DNA of 64,000 nt from Nocardioides sp. (GCA_030698375.1 JAUYLL010000112.1:1-64000), one strand, 5' to 3'. Counted from the first letter of the stretch, positions 6,452 through 16,034 are shown. Made by a program: numbers and translations. The notes: generated from the sequence alone by a model not told the origin.

Positions 6452-7948
6452 ATGGTCACGACCACCACGAGCGAGTCGAGCCTCAGCCGGCGCGGGCTAC
6501 TCGGAGGCTTGACGGCCGGCGTCGGCGCCGTCGCCGCAGGCGGCCTCGCACTCCCGGCCGAGGCGGCTACCCGGCAGGGAGCACTGCCCCGGCGGGTCGA
6601 CGTGGTGGTGGTCGGTGGCGGGCTCTCCGGCCTCGTCGCCGCCGAACGGGTGGCCGCGTCGGGGCGGTCCGTCGTCGTGCTCGAGGCCCGCGACCGCGTG
6701 GGAGGCAGGATCCTCAACCACACCCTGCGCGGCGGAGCGGTGATCGAGGCCGGCGGCGCGTTCGTCGGCCCGACCCAGGACCACCTGCTCGGGCTGGCGA
6801 AGAGACTCGGCGTGCGGACGTTCAAGCAGCACAACACCGGGGACAACGTCTACTACTCCGACGGTCGGGCGACGCGCTACCAGGGCACGGTGCCGCCCGA
6901 CCCGCTGATCCTCCCCGACGCAGGGCAGCTGATCACCCGGCTCAACCGGATGTCGGAGGAGGTGCCGGTCGATGCGCCCTGGGCCGCGCCGAAAGCGCTG
7001 GAGTGGGACTCGGTGACCGTCCACGACTGGGTCACGCGCAACAGCGTGAACCCCGGGGTCCGCAACCTCCTGCTCTCCTACCTGCAGCCCACGTACGGCT
7101 CCGACGGCCGCGACATGTCCCTGCTCTTCCTGCTCTGGTACATCGCGGCCTCCGGCAACGAGCGCAATCCCGGCACGTTCGAGCGCTCCTCGGACACCGA
7201 GGGCGGCGCGCAGGAGATGCGGTTCGTCGGCGGGTCTGGCCTCATTCCGCTTCGCCTGGCGCGTCGGCTCGGTGACGTCGTGGCGCTCGACGCCGCCGTA
7301 CGCCGCATCCAGCAGCGCGCCGACCAGGTCGTCGTCACCTGTGACCGTGGCACCGTCCGCGCCTCCCGGGTCATCGTCGCCGCGCCGCCACCCACCGCCC
7401 TCGCGATCGACTGGTTCCCCCTCCTGCCGCCGAAGAGGGCCCTGCTGCTGCAGCGGATGCCGATGGGGCAGCTGATGAAGTGCGACGCGGTCTACCGCAC
7501 GCCGTTCTGGCGCAAGGATGGGCTGACCGGGTTCGGTATCGCCGACGAGGGTGCGGTCCGGGTCTGCTTCGACAACTCCCCGGCCGACGCCGAGGTCGGC
7601 GTGCTGCTGGCCTTCGTCGGCGGGTCGACCTGGCAGGAGCACGGCGTCCGGACCCGTGCCGCGCGCCGGCGAGCGGTCCTCGAGGGGCTCGCCAAGATCG
7701 TCGGGCCGCAGGCGTTGAAGCCGATCGAGTACACCGAGCAGGACTGGACCCGGGAGCGGTGGACGGGCGGCGGGCCGATCGCCGTCCTCGGCACCGGGAC
7801 CACCACGGCCTTCGGCTCCCAGATCCGCAAGCCGTTCCGCCGGGTCCACTGGGCCGGGACGGAGACGTCGACGTACTGGTCGGGCTACATGGACGGTGCC
7901 GTCCGCGCCGGCGACCGGGCGGCACGAGAGGTGGTGGACAGGCTGTGA
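6452..7948 (+). CDS. Tat-exported flavin monoamine oxidase
   Basis: This 498-residue flavin amine oxidase carries a twin-arginine signal (SRRGLLGGL, then a hydrophobic stretch ending PAEAA, about residues 12-40). Next comes the FAD Rossmann motif VVVVGGGLSGLVAAE and EARDRVGGR. The C-terminal FAD region reads HWAGTETSTYWSGYMDGA, typical of monoamine/putrescine oxidases. It should oxidise a primary or secondary amine outside the membrane, giving aldehyde, ammonia and hydrogen peroxide. ATG 6452 follows TGGGGAG. The stop overlaps the next gene by four bases (GTGA), so the two are an operon. It is divergent from the TetR operon. The substrate is unknown. Confidence 0.9.
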   Translation: MVTTTTSESSLSRRGLLGGLTAGVGAVAAGGLALPAEAATRQGALPRRVDVVVVGGGLSGLVAAERVAASGRSVVVLEARDRVGGRILNHTLRGGAVIEAGGAFVGPTQDHLLGLAKRLGVRTFKQHNTGDNVYYSDGRATRYQGTVPPDPLILPDAGQLITRLNRMSEEVPVDAPWAAPKALEWDSVTVHDWVTRNSVNPGVRNLLLSYLQPTYGSDGRDMSLLFLLWYIAASGNERNPGTFERSSDTEGGAQEMRFVGGSGLIPLRLARRLGDVVALDAAVRRIQQRADQVVVTCDRGTVRASRVIVAAPPPTALAIDWFPLLPPKRALLLQRMPMGQLMKCDAVYRTPFWRKDGLTGFGIADEGAVRVCFDNSPADAEVGVLLAFVGGSTWQEHGVRTRAARRRAVLEGLAKIVGPQALKPIEYTEQDWTRERWTGGGPIAVLGTGTTTAFGSQIRKPFRRVHWAGTETSTYWSGYMDGAVRAGDRAAREVVDRL

Positions 7949-9048
7949 GGCGGCGTCTGCTGACCGCGGTCACCGCGATCGCCACACTGGCGGCCACCGC
8001 CGGCCTCGTGCCGAGCGGGGCGACCGCCCAGGCCGAGCGCCCGCGCTGGGACACCCGCGTCCTCGCCCACGTCCCGCACCCCGGCTACCCGGCGTTCGTC
8101 TACGCCCACCCCAACGGGCGGGTCTACGCCGGGAGCTACACCGACCCCAAGGGTGACGCGACCCGGTCGCGGGTCTTCGAGTGGACCGGCAACGGCACGC
8201 TGCTGCGCTCGTGGACCGTCCCGGGGCAGCACCTCGATCGGCCGCACGGCGTGCAGGTCGCCACGAGCGACGCACGCGGGAGGCTGGTCCTCCTCGAGAA
8301 GTCACGCTCCCGGGCGTTGATGCTCGATCCCCGCACCGGCCGGTTCACCAGGTACGCCACCTTCCGGGACCTGCCCACCTGCGGTCCCGCCGGAGGCACC
8401 GGCTGTTCACCGAACGTCCTCGACAAGCCGGCCATCCCCAACTTCGCGGCGTGGGGTCCCCGTGGCGCGCTCTACGTCACCGACTACGGGCAGGCCGTCA
8501 TCTGGCGCGTCCCACCCGGGGGCGGGAAGGCCAGGGTCTGGCTGGCCGACCGTCGGCTCGACGGTGTGGAGTTCGGGACGACCGGGATGCTGCTGACCCC
8601 GAACCGTCGGGCGTTGCTGGTCGCCCAGCAGACCTCCGCCGGCCTGGGAGAGGTGAACCCGACGACGGGACGGCTGTACCGCATCCCGATCCGGAAGGGA
8701 CGGCCCGCAGGGATGCGCTCGGTCTGGGAGAGCCGTCCCGGGGACCTGCCCGACGGGTTCGGGATCGCCCGCTCGGGTCGGATCTATCTCTCCAACGCCG
8801 GCCTGAGCGCCCAGATCGTGGTGCTCGGCCGCGGTGGTGCGGAGATCGAGCGGTTCCCCGAGGCGCCCGTCACCGGAGACAACGGCAGCGGGACTCCCTT
8901 CGACACACCATCGAGCGCGACCTTCCGCGGGACCAGCGTCCTGGTCGCCAACCAGAGCTACCTCGCCGGTGAGAACCACGCGATCCTCGACGTCGCCGTG
9001 GGCGAGTACGGCGTTCCGGTGTTCGTGCCCGCGAACGCGGGAAGGTGA
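7945..9048 (+). CDS. Secreted SMP-30/NHL-like beta-propeller protein
   Basis: This 367-residue protein has a signal peptide (RRRLLTAVTAIATLAATAG, cleavage near ATAQA), followed by repeated blade-like segments such as RPHGVQVA, GPRGALYVTDYGQAVIW and DGFGIARSGRIYLSN, as in SMP-30/gluconolactonase-like propellers. GTG 7945 overlaps the amine oxidase stop, so it is translationally coupled. A role in handling the oxidation product (for example as a lactonase) or in binding is possible, but no catalytic residue set is evident. Fold is moderately sure; function is unknown. Confidence 0.75.
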   Translation: MRRRLLTAVTAIATLAATAGLVPSGATAQAERPRWDTRVLAHVPHPGYPAFVYAHPNGRVYAGSYTDPKGDATRSRVFEWTGNGTLLRSWTVPGQHLDRPHGVQVATSDARGRLVLLEKSRSRALMLDPRTGRFTRYATFRDLPTCGPAGGTGCSPNVLDKPAIPNFAAWGPRGALYVTDYGQAVIWRVPPGGGKARVWLADRRLDGVEFGTTGMLLTPNRRALLVAQQTSAGLGEVNPTTGRLYRIPIRKGRPAGMRSVWESRPGDLPDGFGIARSGRIYLSNAGLSAQIVVLGRGGAEIERFPEAPVTGDNGSGTPFDTPSSATFRGTSVLVANQSYLAGENHAILDVAVGEYGVPVFVPANAGR

Positions 9049-9185
9049 CCAGCATCCCCTCCGTCGCCCCGAGGTTGCTGATGTCTCCTTCCAAGACCCG
9101 CCCCACGGCCGCGCCTCCTGCACATGACCGGCTGCCCATGGCAGTGGTCCATGCCCTGAAGTCGAGGACCGGCCAGGCTCGCGCG

Positions 9186-10283
9186 CTAGTCCCAGGGCCA
9201 GTGCTCCTGTGCCCGGAGCACCGCCTGCATGAAGGACCCCGCGGCCAGCAGGTCCGTGACCAGAGGGACCAAACCGTCGTCCGTGGACAGGTCCACGTGG
9301 TCGAACGAGCGGACGGTCATCACCTTCGCCTCCGGGAAGGCCCCGGCCAGCCGCAGCAGTTCGGCGGCCGGCACGGCCGGGTCGTCGAACGCGTGTGCGG
9401 CCAGAACGTCGGCCTCGATCTCGTCGGCCACGTCAACCGGCGAGAACGTCTCGACAAGACCCTTCCCGGGCGGTGGCAGGCGCCGGGCGAGGTCGGCCAC
9501 CACCATCGGGTCGTCGGCGGTCATCATGCGGTAGACGAGGTCCGCGGTAGCAGGCAGGCCGGCCGGCTCCCGCCGGTCCAGCGCCCGGCGCAGCGGCTCG
9601 CGCTGCTCCTCCGGGACCAGCTGCATCGCCGCGTCCCCGAGCACCGTCCGGACGATGGCCTGGTCAGCGGCGTCCCATGGGTACACCTGGTCGTCCACCA
9701 CGGACACACCGGTCGCCGCTGCCTGGAGCACGCCGACCAGGTCAGCGTAGGCACCGAAGGTCGCGACCAGGTCGATGCAGCCCGCAACCCGTTCGTCTGC
9801 GGCCGCAACCAGGGCGAGGGCCCCACCGTAGGAGAAGCCCAACAGAACCAACCCGCCATCGGCGCGGCAGTTGCCCGCGGCCACCTCCACCACCCGGGCT
9901 ACGTCGTCGACGTCCAGCTCCTCCGAGAAGAGGCTCAGCTCCGGGACCACCACCTCGCGACCCGCGGCGGCCAGTGACGACGCCAGTGACACCACACGCT
10001 CGTCGTCCCTACCGGCGGGAGCCGCACCGGGCAACAGGAGGATCCGGGGTGCGCCTGCTCGGGAGGAGTAGTGGTCGACGACGACACCGCCCGTCTCCTC
10101 CTCGCTCCGCTCGACGGAGAGCCCCCACGGTCGGGGGAGCGGGCCCCCGACCGCGTCGTCGAGGACGAACGCCGCCTTTGCGGTCGCTCGCACACCCGGA
10201 TGCAGAGACAGCCCCGCGACGGCGACCACGACCACGACCAGACCGACGGCCACCACGGTCCTGAATGCCGAAGACCTCCACAT
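9186..10283 (-). CDS. Membrane-anchored alpha/beta hydrolase
   Basis: This 365-residue protein has one N-terminal hydrophobic helix (VVAVGLVVVVVAVAGLSL, about residues 10-27), then an alpha/beta hydrolase domain. The nucleophile elbow is GFSYGG (Ser near residue 156), with a probable acid in AHAFDDPAV and His in SFDHVDLS near the C-terminus. The start is ATG 10283 (MWRSSAF), with GAGGATG about 10 bases upstream. It stands alone, convergent with the propeller gene and divergent from the P-type ATPase. The domain is likely exposed outside the membrane; the substrate is unknown. Confidence 0.8.
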   Translation of the reverse strand: MWRSSAFRTVVAVGLVVVVVAVAGLSLHPGVRATAKAAFVLDDAVGGPLPRPWGLSVERSEEETGGVVVDHYSSRAGAPRILLLPGAAPAGRDDERVVSLASSLAAAGREVVVPELSLFSEELDVDDVARVVEVAAGNCRADGGLVLLGFSYGGALALVAAADERVAGCIDLVATFGAYADLVGVLQAAATGVSVVDDQVYPWDAADQAIVRTVLGDAAMQLVPEEQREPLRRALDRREPAGLPATADLVYRMMTADDPMVVADLARRLPPPGKGLVETFSPVDVADEIEADVLAAHAFDDPAVPAAELLRLAGAFPEAKVMTVRSFDHVDLSTDDGLVPLVTDLLAAGSFMQAVLRAQEHWPWD

Positions 10284-10369
10284 GCCACGATCATCCTCGC
10301 AACGCCGAAGGCGAGCCAGGCGCGTGACGGTGGCTGGTTCCTCCCGCCGGCGACGACGCCTGCTTCTTG

Positions 10370-10510
10370 CACGGCGAGGACGAGCGGCCCACGTCCTGCC
10401 CACCCGGGTCCTCCTCGCGGAGGGGATGGTCGTGCTCCACCTGTCGGCCGGCACGATCGTCGCGGGCATCATCGGCGCGTTGCTGGCGGTGCCGAAGACC
10501 CTCCGCGAGC
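10370..10510 (+). pseudogene. C-terminal remnant of an AI-2E/PerM-family transporter
   Basis: One + frame reads AAHVLPTRVLLAEGMVVLHL and then AGTIVAGIIGALLAVP, closely resembling the last membrane segments of AI-2E family transporters (EGHxLxPLVLG...HPL...AGIxGALLAVP). There is no start, the preceding frame is Arg-rich nonsense, and the rest of the roughly 350-residue protein is missing. The rest of 10284-10620 shows no gene. Confidence 0.42.
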
Positions 10511-10620
10511 CCGGAGACGATCCGGAAGGCACGGCTGAAGGCCACCCGGCCCCTACCTGACGAGGCGGCGGGGAGAGCGGCGCCAGCACCGCGGCCCACG
10601 TGCGATGGCTCTGTAATCTC

Positions 10621-10683
10621 AGGGAGACGGCCCCGTTGCCCGGGGACGCAGCATGCCGAACCGGCAGGAGGGGGCAATGCCCT
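10621..10683 (+). promoter_or_regulatory. Folded leader of the P-type ATPase gene
   Basis: Three hairpins lie in a row before the GTG start: CCCCG/CGGGG (10631-10645), TGCCG/CGGCA (10654-10666), and GGGC/GCCC (10672-10682), which overlaps the Shine-Dalgarno run GGAGGGGG (10667-10674). Structures that sequester a ribosome site upstream of a cation ATPase are typical of ion-sensing leaders. It does not match a riboswitch class I can name with confidence. Confidence 0.35.
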
Positions 10684-13281
10684 GTGGCCTCGCGTAGCCG
10701 CACCCTCCGGGTAGAGGACCCGCACGCCACCGGAGCGGACGACGTGTTGGCGGCGTTGGCGGTCGATTCCCGGACGGGTCTCTCGTCGCACGAGGCGAGG
10801 CGGCGGTTGGACGCGCACGGGCGAAACGTGCTTCGCAGACGCAAGCCGGCGTCGGCGGTCAGCATCCTGGTGGACCAACTGCGTAGTGCGGTGGTCCTGC
10901 TGCTGATCGCCGCGGTGGTCGCCGGGACCTTGATCGGCGAGTACGTGGAGGCGACGGCAGTAGCGCTGGTCGTGGTCGTCAACACGATCGTGGGGTTCCT
11001 GACGGAGCTGAGGGCGATTCGATCGGTCGAGGGTCTGCGCAAGCTCGCCTCCTCGGTGGCGGATGTGGAGCGTGACGACCGTCGCGGCGAAGTCGACGCC
11101 GTCGAGCTCGTCCCTGGTGACATCGTCAGTGTTGAGGCCGGTGACCGTGTTCCGGCTGACATCAGGCTGGTCGAGGCGTTCGAGGTGACGGTCGTGGAGT
11201 CCGCGCTCACGGGTGAGAGCTCCGCAGCGGAGAAGTCGTTGGGACCCGTGGACGCAGCCGTATCTGTCGCTGACCGTACGAACATGTTGTTCCTCGGCAC
11301 GACCGTGTTGTCGGGTCGGGGACGTGGCGTGGTGGTAGCGACCGGCCTGGACACCGAGGTGGGTCACGTGGCCCAGCTGGTGGACCAGGCGCAGACCGTC
11401 CAGGCCCCGCTCCAGCGCGGGCTCGCCCGCCTGGGACGGTCTCTGTCGATTGCCGTCGTGCTGCTCGTCCTGGTGCTCCTGCTCATCGGGCTCCTGCGTG
11501 GGCTCGACCTGCGTGAGGTGCTCGAGGTGTCCATCGCGCTCGCGGTGGCCGTCGTACCCGAGGGCCTGCCCGCGGTCGCCACCCTCACCCTCGCGGTCGG
11601 CATGCGGCGCATGGCCCAGCGAAACGCCCTCGTGCGGCGGCTGGCGACGGTGGAGACCTTGGGCTCCACCACCGTGATCGCCTCGGACAAGACGGGAACA
11701 CTGACCACCAACGTGATGGAGGTCGTCGACGTCGCTCTCGGCGAGGGGGTCAGTGACCGGGAGCTGTGGGCGAGCGCGGCCCTGGTCAACGACGCCGACG
11801 TCGGCGAGGACGGCGAGGGGATCGGTGACCCCATGGAGGTGGCCCTGCTTCTCGCGGCGGAGAAGGCCGGCCTCGACTGGCGACAGCTTCGCTCTGAGTC
11901 CCCACGACGGGCCGAGGACCCGTTCGACTCGACCAGCATGCGCATGGCGGTCCTGACCGCTGACGCCATCCACGCCAAGGGAGCACCCGAGGTGCTGCTC
12001 GACGGCGACGAGCAATCCCCGCTAGGTCGGGCTGCCAGTGCGATGGGGGAGCGAGCGCTGCGAACCCTCGCGATCGGACGGCGGCCAGCAGGCGGGCTGG
12101 CGGTCGTCGACGGAGACGAGCTCGATGACCGGGCGTACGACGACATGCAGATCCTGGGCGTGGTCGGGATCCACGATCCTCCACGCAAGGCAGCCGTGCA
12201 CGCTGTCGCGGCGGTGCAGGACGCAGGCATCCGCGTGGTCATGGTGACCGGGGACCAGCCTCGCACCGCGCAGGCCGTGGCTGATCAGGTCGGGCTTCGT
12301 GCTGACCGGGTCCTCTCGGGCCAGGACCTCGCCAAGCTGGACGAGGAGGCGTTCAGCGCGTCCGTCGAGGACTTCGATGTCTACGCCCGCGTTGCGCCGG
12401 AGCAGAAGCTGCGACTGGTTCGCACCCTGCAGGCCCGGGGGGAGGTCGTCGCGGTCACTGGCGACGGGGTGAACGATGCGCCTGCGTTGCGGCAGGCCGA
12501 TGTCGGGGTGGCCATGGGCAAGACCGGCACCGAAGTGGCTCGCGAGGCCGCCGACATCGTCTTGACCGACGACAACTTCGCCTCCATCGAGGCGGCGGTC
12601 GAGGAAGGACGGCGCATCGTCGCGAACATCCGCCACTTCGCCCAGTTCCTCTTCAGCTGGCACCTCGGCATCGTCGTCATCGTCGCGTCCGCCTTCGCCG
12701 CGGGGTTCACCGCTCCGCTCGGTGCGCTGATGATCCTCTGGAACAACCTCATCATCGACGTCCTACCGTCCTTCGCCCTCGCTCTCGAGCCAGGACGGGA
12801 GGACGCCATGAAGGAACCACCACGGGGCAAGGACGAGCCCATCCTGGGGCGAGGCACCCTGCGGCGGATCATCACCCAAGGTCTGCTGATCGCGGCTGTC
12901 GGGCTGGGCGCCTACTTCTGGGCGCTCGGTCCACTCGACCTGACCACCGCCGGCGCCCAGACCACGACCTTCGTCACCGTCACCGCCGCCCAGCTGCTCG
13001 CCGTCTTCAACGCGCGATCCACACGTGGTTCAGGCTTCGTGGGCGCCAGCCGCAACCCTTACCTCTGGGGTGCCCTAGCCATCACGGTCTCGCTCGAAAC
13101 GGCTGCGCTCGGGTTCGCGCCGTTGCGGGACATCCTGGAACTGACCCTGATCCCGGGAGACGCGTGGCTGACCGCGGCGCTCTTGGCGCCACTGCCGCTC
13201 GCGTTCACACAGACCGTGCGCGCGCTCCGCGACCGGCCACGAGATCGCCGTGCCCGGTGGCGTGACAGCCGAGCCGCCTGA
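10684..13281 (+). CDS. Cation-transporting P-type ATPase, PEGLP (Ca2+/Mn2+-like) class
   Basis: This 865-residue P2-type ATPase should move a divalent cation across the membrane using ATP. Visible motifs are LTGESSAAEKS (actuator loop, about residue 175), VVPEGLPAVATL in TM4, DKTGTLTTN (phosphorylated Asp near residue 336), VTGDQPRTAQAVA, and TGDGVNDAPALRQADVGVAM near residue 592. TM6 reads LWNNLIIDVLPSFALALEP, keeping the Asn and Asp ligands of the SERCA-like class. The heavy-metal CPx motif is absent, so copper is not the expected substrate despite the downstream copper genes. GTG 10684 has AGGAGGGGG nine bases upstream; a longer frame from 10600 would run through the folded leader. Confidence 0.9.
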   Translation: MASRSRTLRVEDPHATGADDVLAALAVDSRTGLSSHEARRRLDAHGRNVLRRRKPASAVSILVDQLRSAVVLLLIAAVVAGTLIGEYVEATAVALVVVVNTIVGFLTELRAIRSVEGLRKLASSVADVERDDRRGEVDAVELVPGDIVSVEAGDRVPADIRLVEAFEVTVVESALTGESSAAEKSLGPVDAAVSVADRTNMLFLGTTVLSGRGRGVVVATGLDTEVGHVAQLVDQAQTVQAPLQRGLARLGRSLSIAVVLLVLVLLLIGLLRGLDLREVLEVSIALAVAVVPEGLPAVATLTLAVGMRRMAQRNALVRRLATVETLGSTTVIASDKTGTLTTNVMEVVDVALGEGVSDRELWASAALVNDADVGEDGEGIGDPMEVALLLAAEKAGLDWRQLRSESPRRAEDPFDSTSMRMAVLTADAIHAKGAPEVLLDGDEQSPLGRAASAMGERALRTLAIGRRPAGGLAVVDGDELDDRAYDDMQILGVVGIHDPPRKAAVHAVAAVQDAGIRVVMVTGDQPRTAQAVADQVGLRADRVLSGQDLAKLDEEAFSASVEDFDVYARVAPEQKLRLVRTLQARGEVVAVTGDGVNDAPALRQADVGVAMGKTGTEVAREAADIVLTDDNFASIEAAVEEGRRIVANIRHFAQFLFSWHLGIVVIVASAFAAGFTAPLGALMILWNNLIIDVLPSFALALEPGREDAMKEPPRGKDEPILGRGTLRRIITQGLLIAAVGLGAYFWALGPLDLTTAGAQTTTFVTVTAAQLLAVFNARSTRGSGFVGASRNPYLWGALAITVSLETAALGFAPLRDILELTLIPGDAWLTAALLAPLPLAFTQTVRALRDRPRDRRARWRDSRAA

Positions 13282-13409
13282 CACGTGAGTGGTGCCCATG
13301 ACTCGACGCTGGCTGAGGCAAAGCGATCGACGAGGCGCCGACAACAACATCGGGCCCAAAAACACCCGGCCCGCCCGGCCTTGTCATTCGATCCCTTGGG
13401 AGTATTCGC

Positions 13410-14282
13410 TTGTACACGATGCGCACATCGTCGATCCTGCCTTCTCGGCTTCCGCTGGTCGTCGGCTTCTCCATGGCCGCTGTCCTGCTCGCCGGCTGCA
13501 GCTCTTCCGAGGACTCGACCGCCTCCAACTCCGCTGTGGCCGGGGTGGAGTTCGGGCATGTCCACTCTCTCGACGTGAACCCGGCCGACGACAGGCTCTA
13601 CGTGGCGAGTCATCACGGCGTGTTCGCCCTCGGTGCCGACGGGTTCGAGCGCGTGGGGGCGGAGAGCTTCGACGCGATGTCGTTCACCATCACCGGCCCG
13701 GACCGCTTCCTGATGAGCGGTCACCCCGCGCCAGGGGCCGGCGGGCCCGCGCACCTCGGACTCTCCGAGTCCACGGACGCCGGTCGGACGTGGAGGTCGC
13801 TCTCGCTGGAAGGCAAGGCGGACTTCCACGCGCTCGAGGCGGCCGGTGACCACGTGTATGGGGTCGACTCCCAGAGCGGGCGCCTCATGCTCACCGAGGA
13901 CGGCAGGCGATGGCGCAGCCTGGGCCAGCTGCCCGCCGTTGACGTGGCCGTCCACCCACGCAACCCCGACCTTGTGCTGCTGACTGATGCCAGCGGCTCG
14001 CTCGGCCGGCTCCAGGTCTCCGGCCCTCCCCAGCTCGTGAAGTCAGCGCCACGGTTGGTGCTCCTGGACTGGGACAGCGAGGACCTGCTGGTCGGGGCAG
14101 GCCCCGAGGGGTCGGTCTACCGCAGCGACGACGGCGGGGACTCCTGGCGGGAGGTGGGATCACTCCCGGACGTGCCTCACGCGCTGACCGCCACCGAGTC
14201 GCGGTGGTATGCCGCCACGGAGGGTGGCGTCCTCGTCTCCACCGACGCCGGCGCCACGTGGTCCGAGGTGGGGACCGGATGA
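13410..14282 (+). CDS. BNR-repeat lipoprotein (F510_1955-like)
   Basis: This 290-residue lipoprotein has a signal with lipobox LLAGC (Cys near residue 30), then a six-bladed-type repeat region. Asp-box-like motifs are STDAGRTWRSLS, TEDGRRWRSL, SDDGGDSWREV and STDAGATWSEV. It resembles the F510_1955 glycosyl-hydrolase-like family, often encoded beside copper-handling genes. A TTG at 13410 has GGGAG seven bases upstream and is preferred; ATG 13419 is the alternative. No catalytic activity can be assigned. It probably acts on the outer face of the membrane with the multicopper oxidase. Confidence 0.78.
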   Translation: MYTMRTSSILPSRLPLVVGFSMAAVLLAGCSSSEDSTASNSAVAGVEFGHVHSLDVNPADDRLYVASHHGVFALGADGFERVGAESFDAMSFTITGPDRFLMSGHPAPGAGGPAHLGLSESTDAGRTWRSLSLEGKADFHALEAAGDHVYGVDSQSGRLMLTEDGRRWRSLGQLPAVDVAVHPRNPDLVLLTDASGSLGRLQVSGPPQLVKSAPRLVLLDWDSEDLLVGAGPEGSVYRSDDGGDSWREVGSLPDVPHALTATESRWYAATEGGVLVSTDAGATWSEVGTG

Positions 14283-14337
14283 CCCGACGACCGTCACGCA
14301 GGTCACTTCTCGGGCCTCTGGCCGAGGTTGTGCAGCT

Positions 14338-14565
14338 ATGACCGCGCTGTTCTACGGGGCGTTGCTGGTCCTCGGTGTCATGCTCCTGGTCGTGACGTTG
14401 GTGCGCGTGCTCGTTGGTGGCCTCGAGCCCGGTTCGGGACGGCCTGGTCGGCCGAGCGGGACGGGCGGTGCCCGACAGATCCTTGAGGAGCGGTACGCGG
14501 CCGGTGAGCTGAGCGCGGAGGAGTACCAGCACCGGCTGCGGGTCTTGGGGGAGGGGAGGGCATGA
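14338..14565 (+). CDS. Small SHOCT-domain membrane protein
   Basis: This 75-residue protein has one transmembrane helix (LFYGALLVLGVMLLVVTLV, residues 4-22), a Gly/Pro linker and a C-terminal SHOCT motif (ARQILEERYAAGELSAEEYQHR). Its stop overlaps the multicopper oxidase start (ATGA), so expression is coupled. SHOCT segments are short helical oligomerisation tags. It is paralogous in layout to the protein at 16124-16378, and the two bracket the oxidase. Confidence 0.8.
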   Translation: MTALFYGALLVLGVMLLVVTLVRVLVGGLEPGSGRPGRPSGTGGARQILEERYAAGELSAEEYQHRLRVLGEGRA

Positions 14566-16034
14566 AGCCGATCAGCCGACGCGCGGCTCTGACGATGGGA
14601 GGTGCCGGCCTGGTGGGCACCGTCGTCGGTGGCACGGGCCTGTGGCGGGAGCTGTCCACCTCGGTCCTGGACCCGGTCGCCGGGGTGCCGTTCACCGAGC
14701 CCGAGGTTCTCCGGAGCACCGGCGGTCTGCTGGACGTGCGGCTGGAGGCTGCGCTGGGCAGCCACGAGGTCGCCGGACGCGAAGCGGCGACCCTGGGCTT
14801 CAACGGCGGCGTACCGGGTCCGACGTTGCGGCTGCGACCAGGCGACACGTTCCGGGTGGAGCTGGTGAACCGGCTCGATCGGGTCACGAACCTGCACGTG
14901 CACGGGCTGCACGTGTCACCCGAGGGCAACGGGGACAACGTGTTCATCGCGGTCGAACCGGGCCGGGCGCATCGGTACGAGTATCGGTTGCCCGACAACC
15001 ATCCACCAGGCGTGTACTGGTACCACCCGCACCACCACGGCACGGTCGCGGACCAGGTGTTCGGCGGACTCTACGGCGCCATCATCGTGGAGGACGACGA
15101 GGAGATCCCCGTCGACCGTGAACGGGTCATGGTCGTCTCCGACATCACCCTGGACTCCGATGGCTCACTGGTGAGCCCGTCCACCATGGAGCAGATGATG
15201 GGCCGCGAGGGTGAGCTCGTCCTGGTCAACGGTGCCGCCGAGCCGGACCTCAAGGGTCGGGTAGGTGAGCGTGAACGGTGGCGCGTCGTGAATGCCTGCA
15301 CCTCCCGCTACCTCGCGTTGAGGCTGCCGGGGCAGCGGGCTCGTGTGGTCGGTCGCGACGTGGGTCGGCTGCCCCAGGACGTGGCGTTGGAGGACGTCGA
15401 GCTCGCGCCCGGGAACCGGCTCGACCTGGTGGTCGACCTGTCCGAGGGAGACAGCGAGCTCAGCGCGATGCCGGTCGACCGCGGCGGCATGATGGGCCAG
15501 ATGATGGGCGGCGGCCCGATGCCAGGGGGCGGCGGGCCGGTGACGCTCGCCCGTTTGAGAGTTTCCGCGAGCGACAATCGAGCCGCGGGTGAGATTCCGC
15601 CGGGTCCGACAGTCCGCGACCTGCGTGACGCCGACGTCGATGGTCGTCGGTCGATCACCTTCCAGATGGGCATGGGGATGGGCGGGATGATGGGTGGCGG
15701 CGACGGTCCGATGAGCTTCACCTTCGACGGTAAGGAGTTCGACGGCGACCGGATCGACCAGCAGGTGGGGTTGGGCACGGTGGAGGAGTGGACCATCGGC
15801 AATGACGGCCCGATGGACCATCCCTTCCACCTGCACGTGTGGCCGATGCAGCTGGTGGAGACCGACGGGCAGCGGGTTCGAGAGCCTCTCTGGCTCGACG
15901 TGGTCAACGTTCCAGCGCGCAGCCGGGTCAAGGTCCGCGTCGCGTTCGAGGACTTCGGCGGCCGGACCGTCTACCACTGCCACATCCTCGACCACGAGGA
16001 CCGCGGAATGATGGGCACCGTCCTGGCTACGTGA
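14562..16034 (+). CDS. Tat-exported multicopper oxidase with Met-rich loops
   Basis: This 490-residue copper oxidase has a twin-arginine signal (SRRAALTMGG, residues 5-14). All four copper-ligand clusters are present: HVHGLH (residue 112), WYHPHHHG (153), HPFHLHVWP (420) and HCHILDHEDRGMM (472), so type 1, 2 and 3 sites look intact. Met-rich insertions MMGQMMGGGPMP (about 311) and MGMGMGGMMGG (about 370) resemble the copper-binding loops of CueO-like cuprous oxidases. It likely detoxifies Cu(I) outside the membrane. It lies between two SHOCT genes in one operon with the BNR lipoprotein. A Cu-responsive regulator is not visible. Confidence 0.92.
   Translation: MKPISRRAALTMGGAGLVGTVVGGTGLWRELSTSVLDPVAGVPFTEPEVLRSTGGLLDVRLEAALGSHEVAGREAATLGFNGGVPGPTLRLRPGDTFRVELVNRLDRVTNLHVHGLHVSPEGNGDNVFIAVEPGRAHRYEYRLPDNHPPGVYWYHPHHHGTVADQVFGGLYGAIIVEDDEEIPVDRERVMVVSDITLDSDGSLVSPSTMEQMMGREGELVLVNGAAEPDLKGRVGERERWRVVNACTSRYLALRLPGQRARVVGRDVGRLPQDVALEDVELAPGNRLDLVVDLSEGDSELSAMPVDRGGMMGQMMGGGPMPGGGGPVTLARLRVSASDNRAAGEIPPGPTVRDLRDADVDGRRSITFQMGMGMGGMMGGGDGPMSFTFDGKEFDGDRIDQQVGLGTVEEWTIGNDGPMDHPFHLHVWPMQLVETDGQRVREPLWLDVVNVPARSRVKVRVAFEDFGGRTVYHCHILDHEDRGMMGTVLAT

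Noticed and set aside
9186-11354. 722-codon minus frame including the hydrolase
   Set aside because: The hydrolase begins at 10283; the rest is antisense to the P-type ATPase.
13351-13373. CGGGCC-N11-GGCCCG hairpin after the P-type ATPase
   Set aside because: Only 6-bp arms and no T run; common by chance at this GC content.
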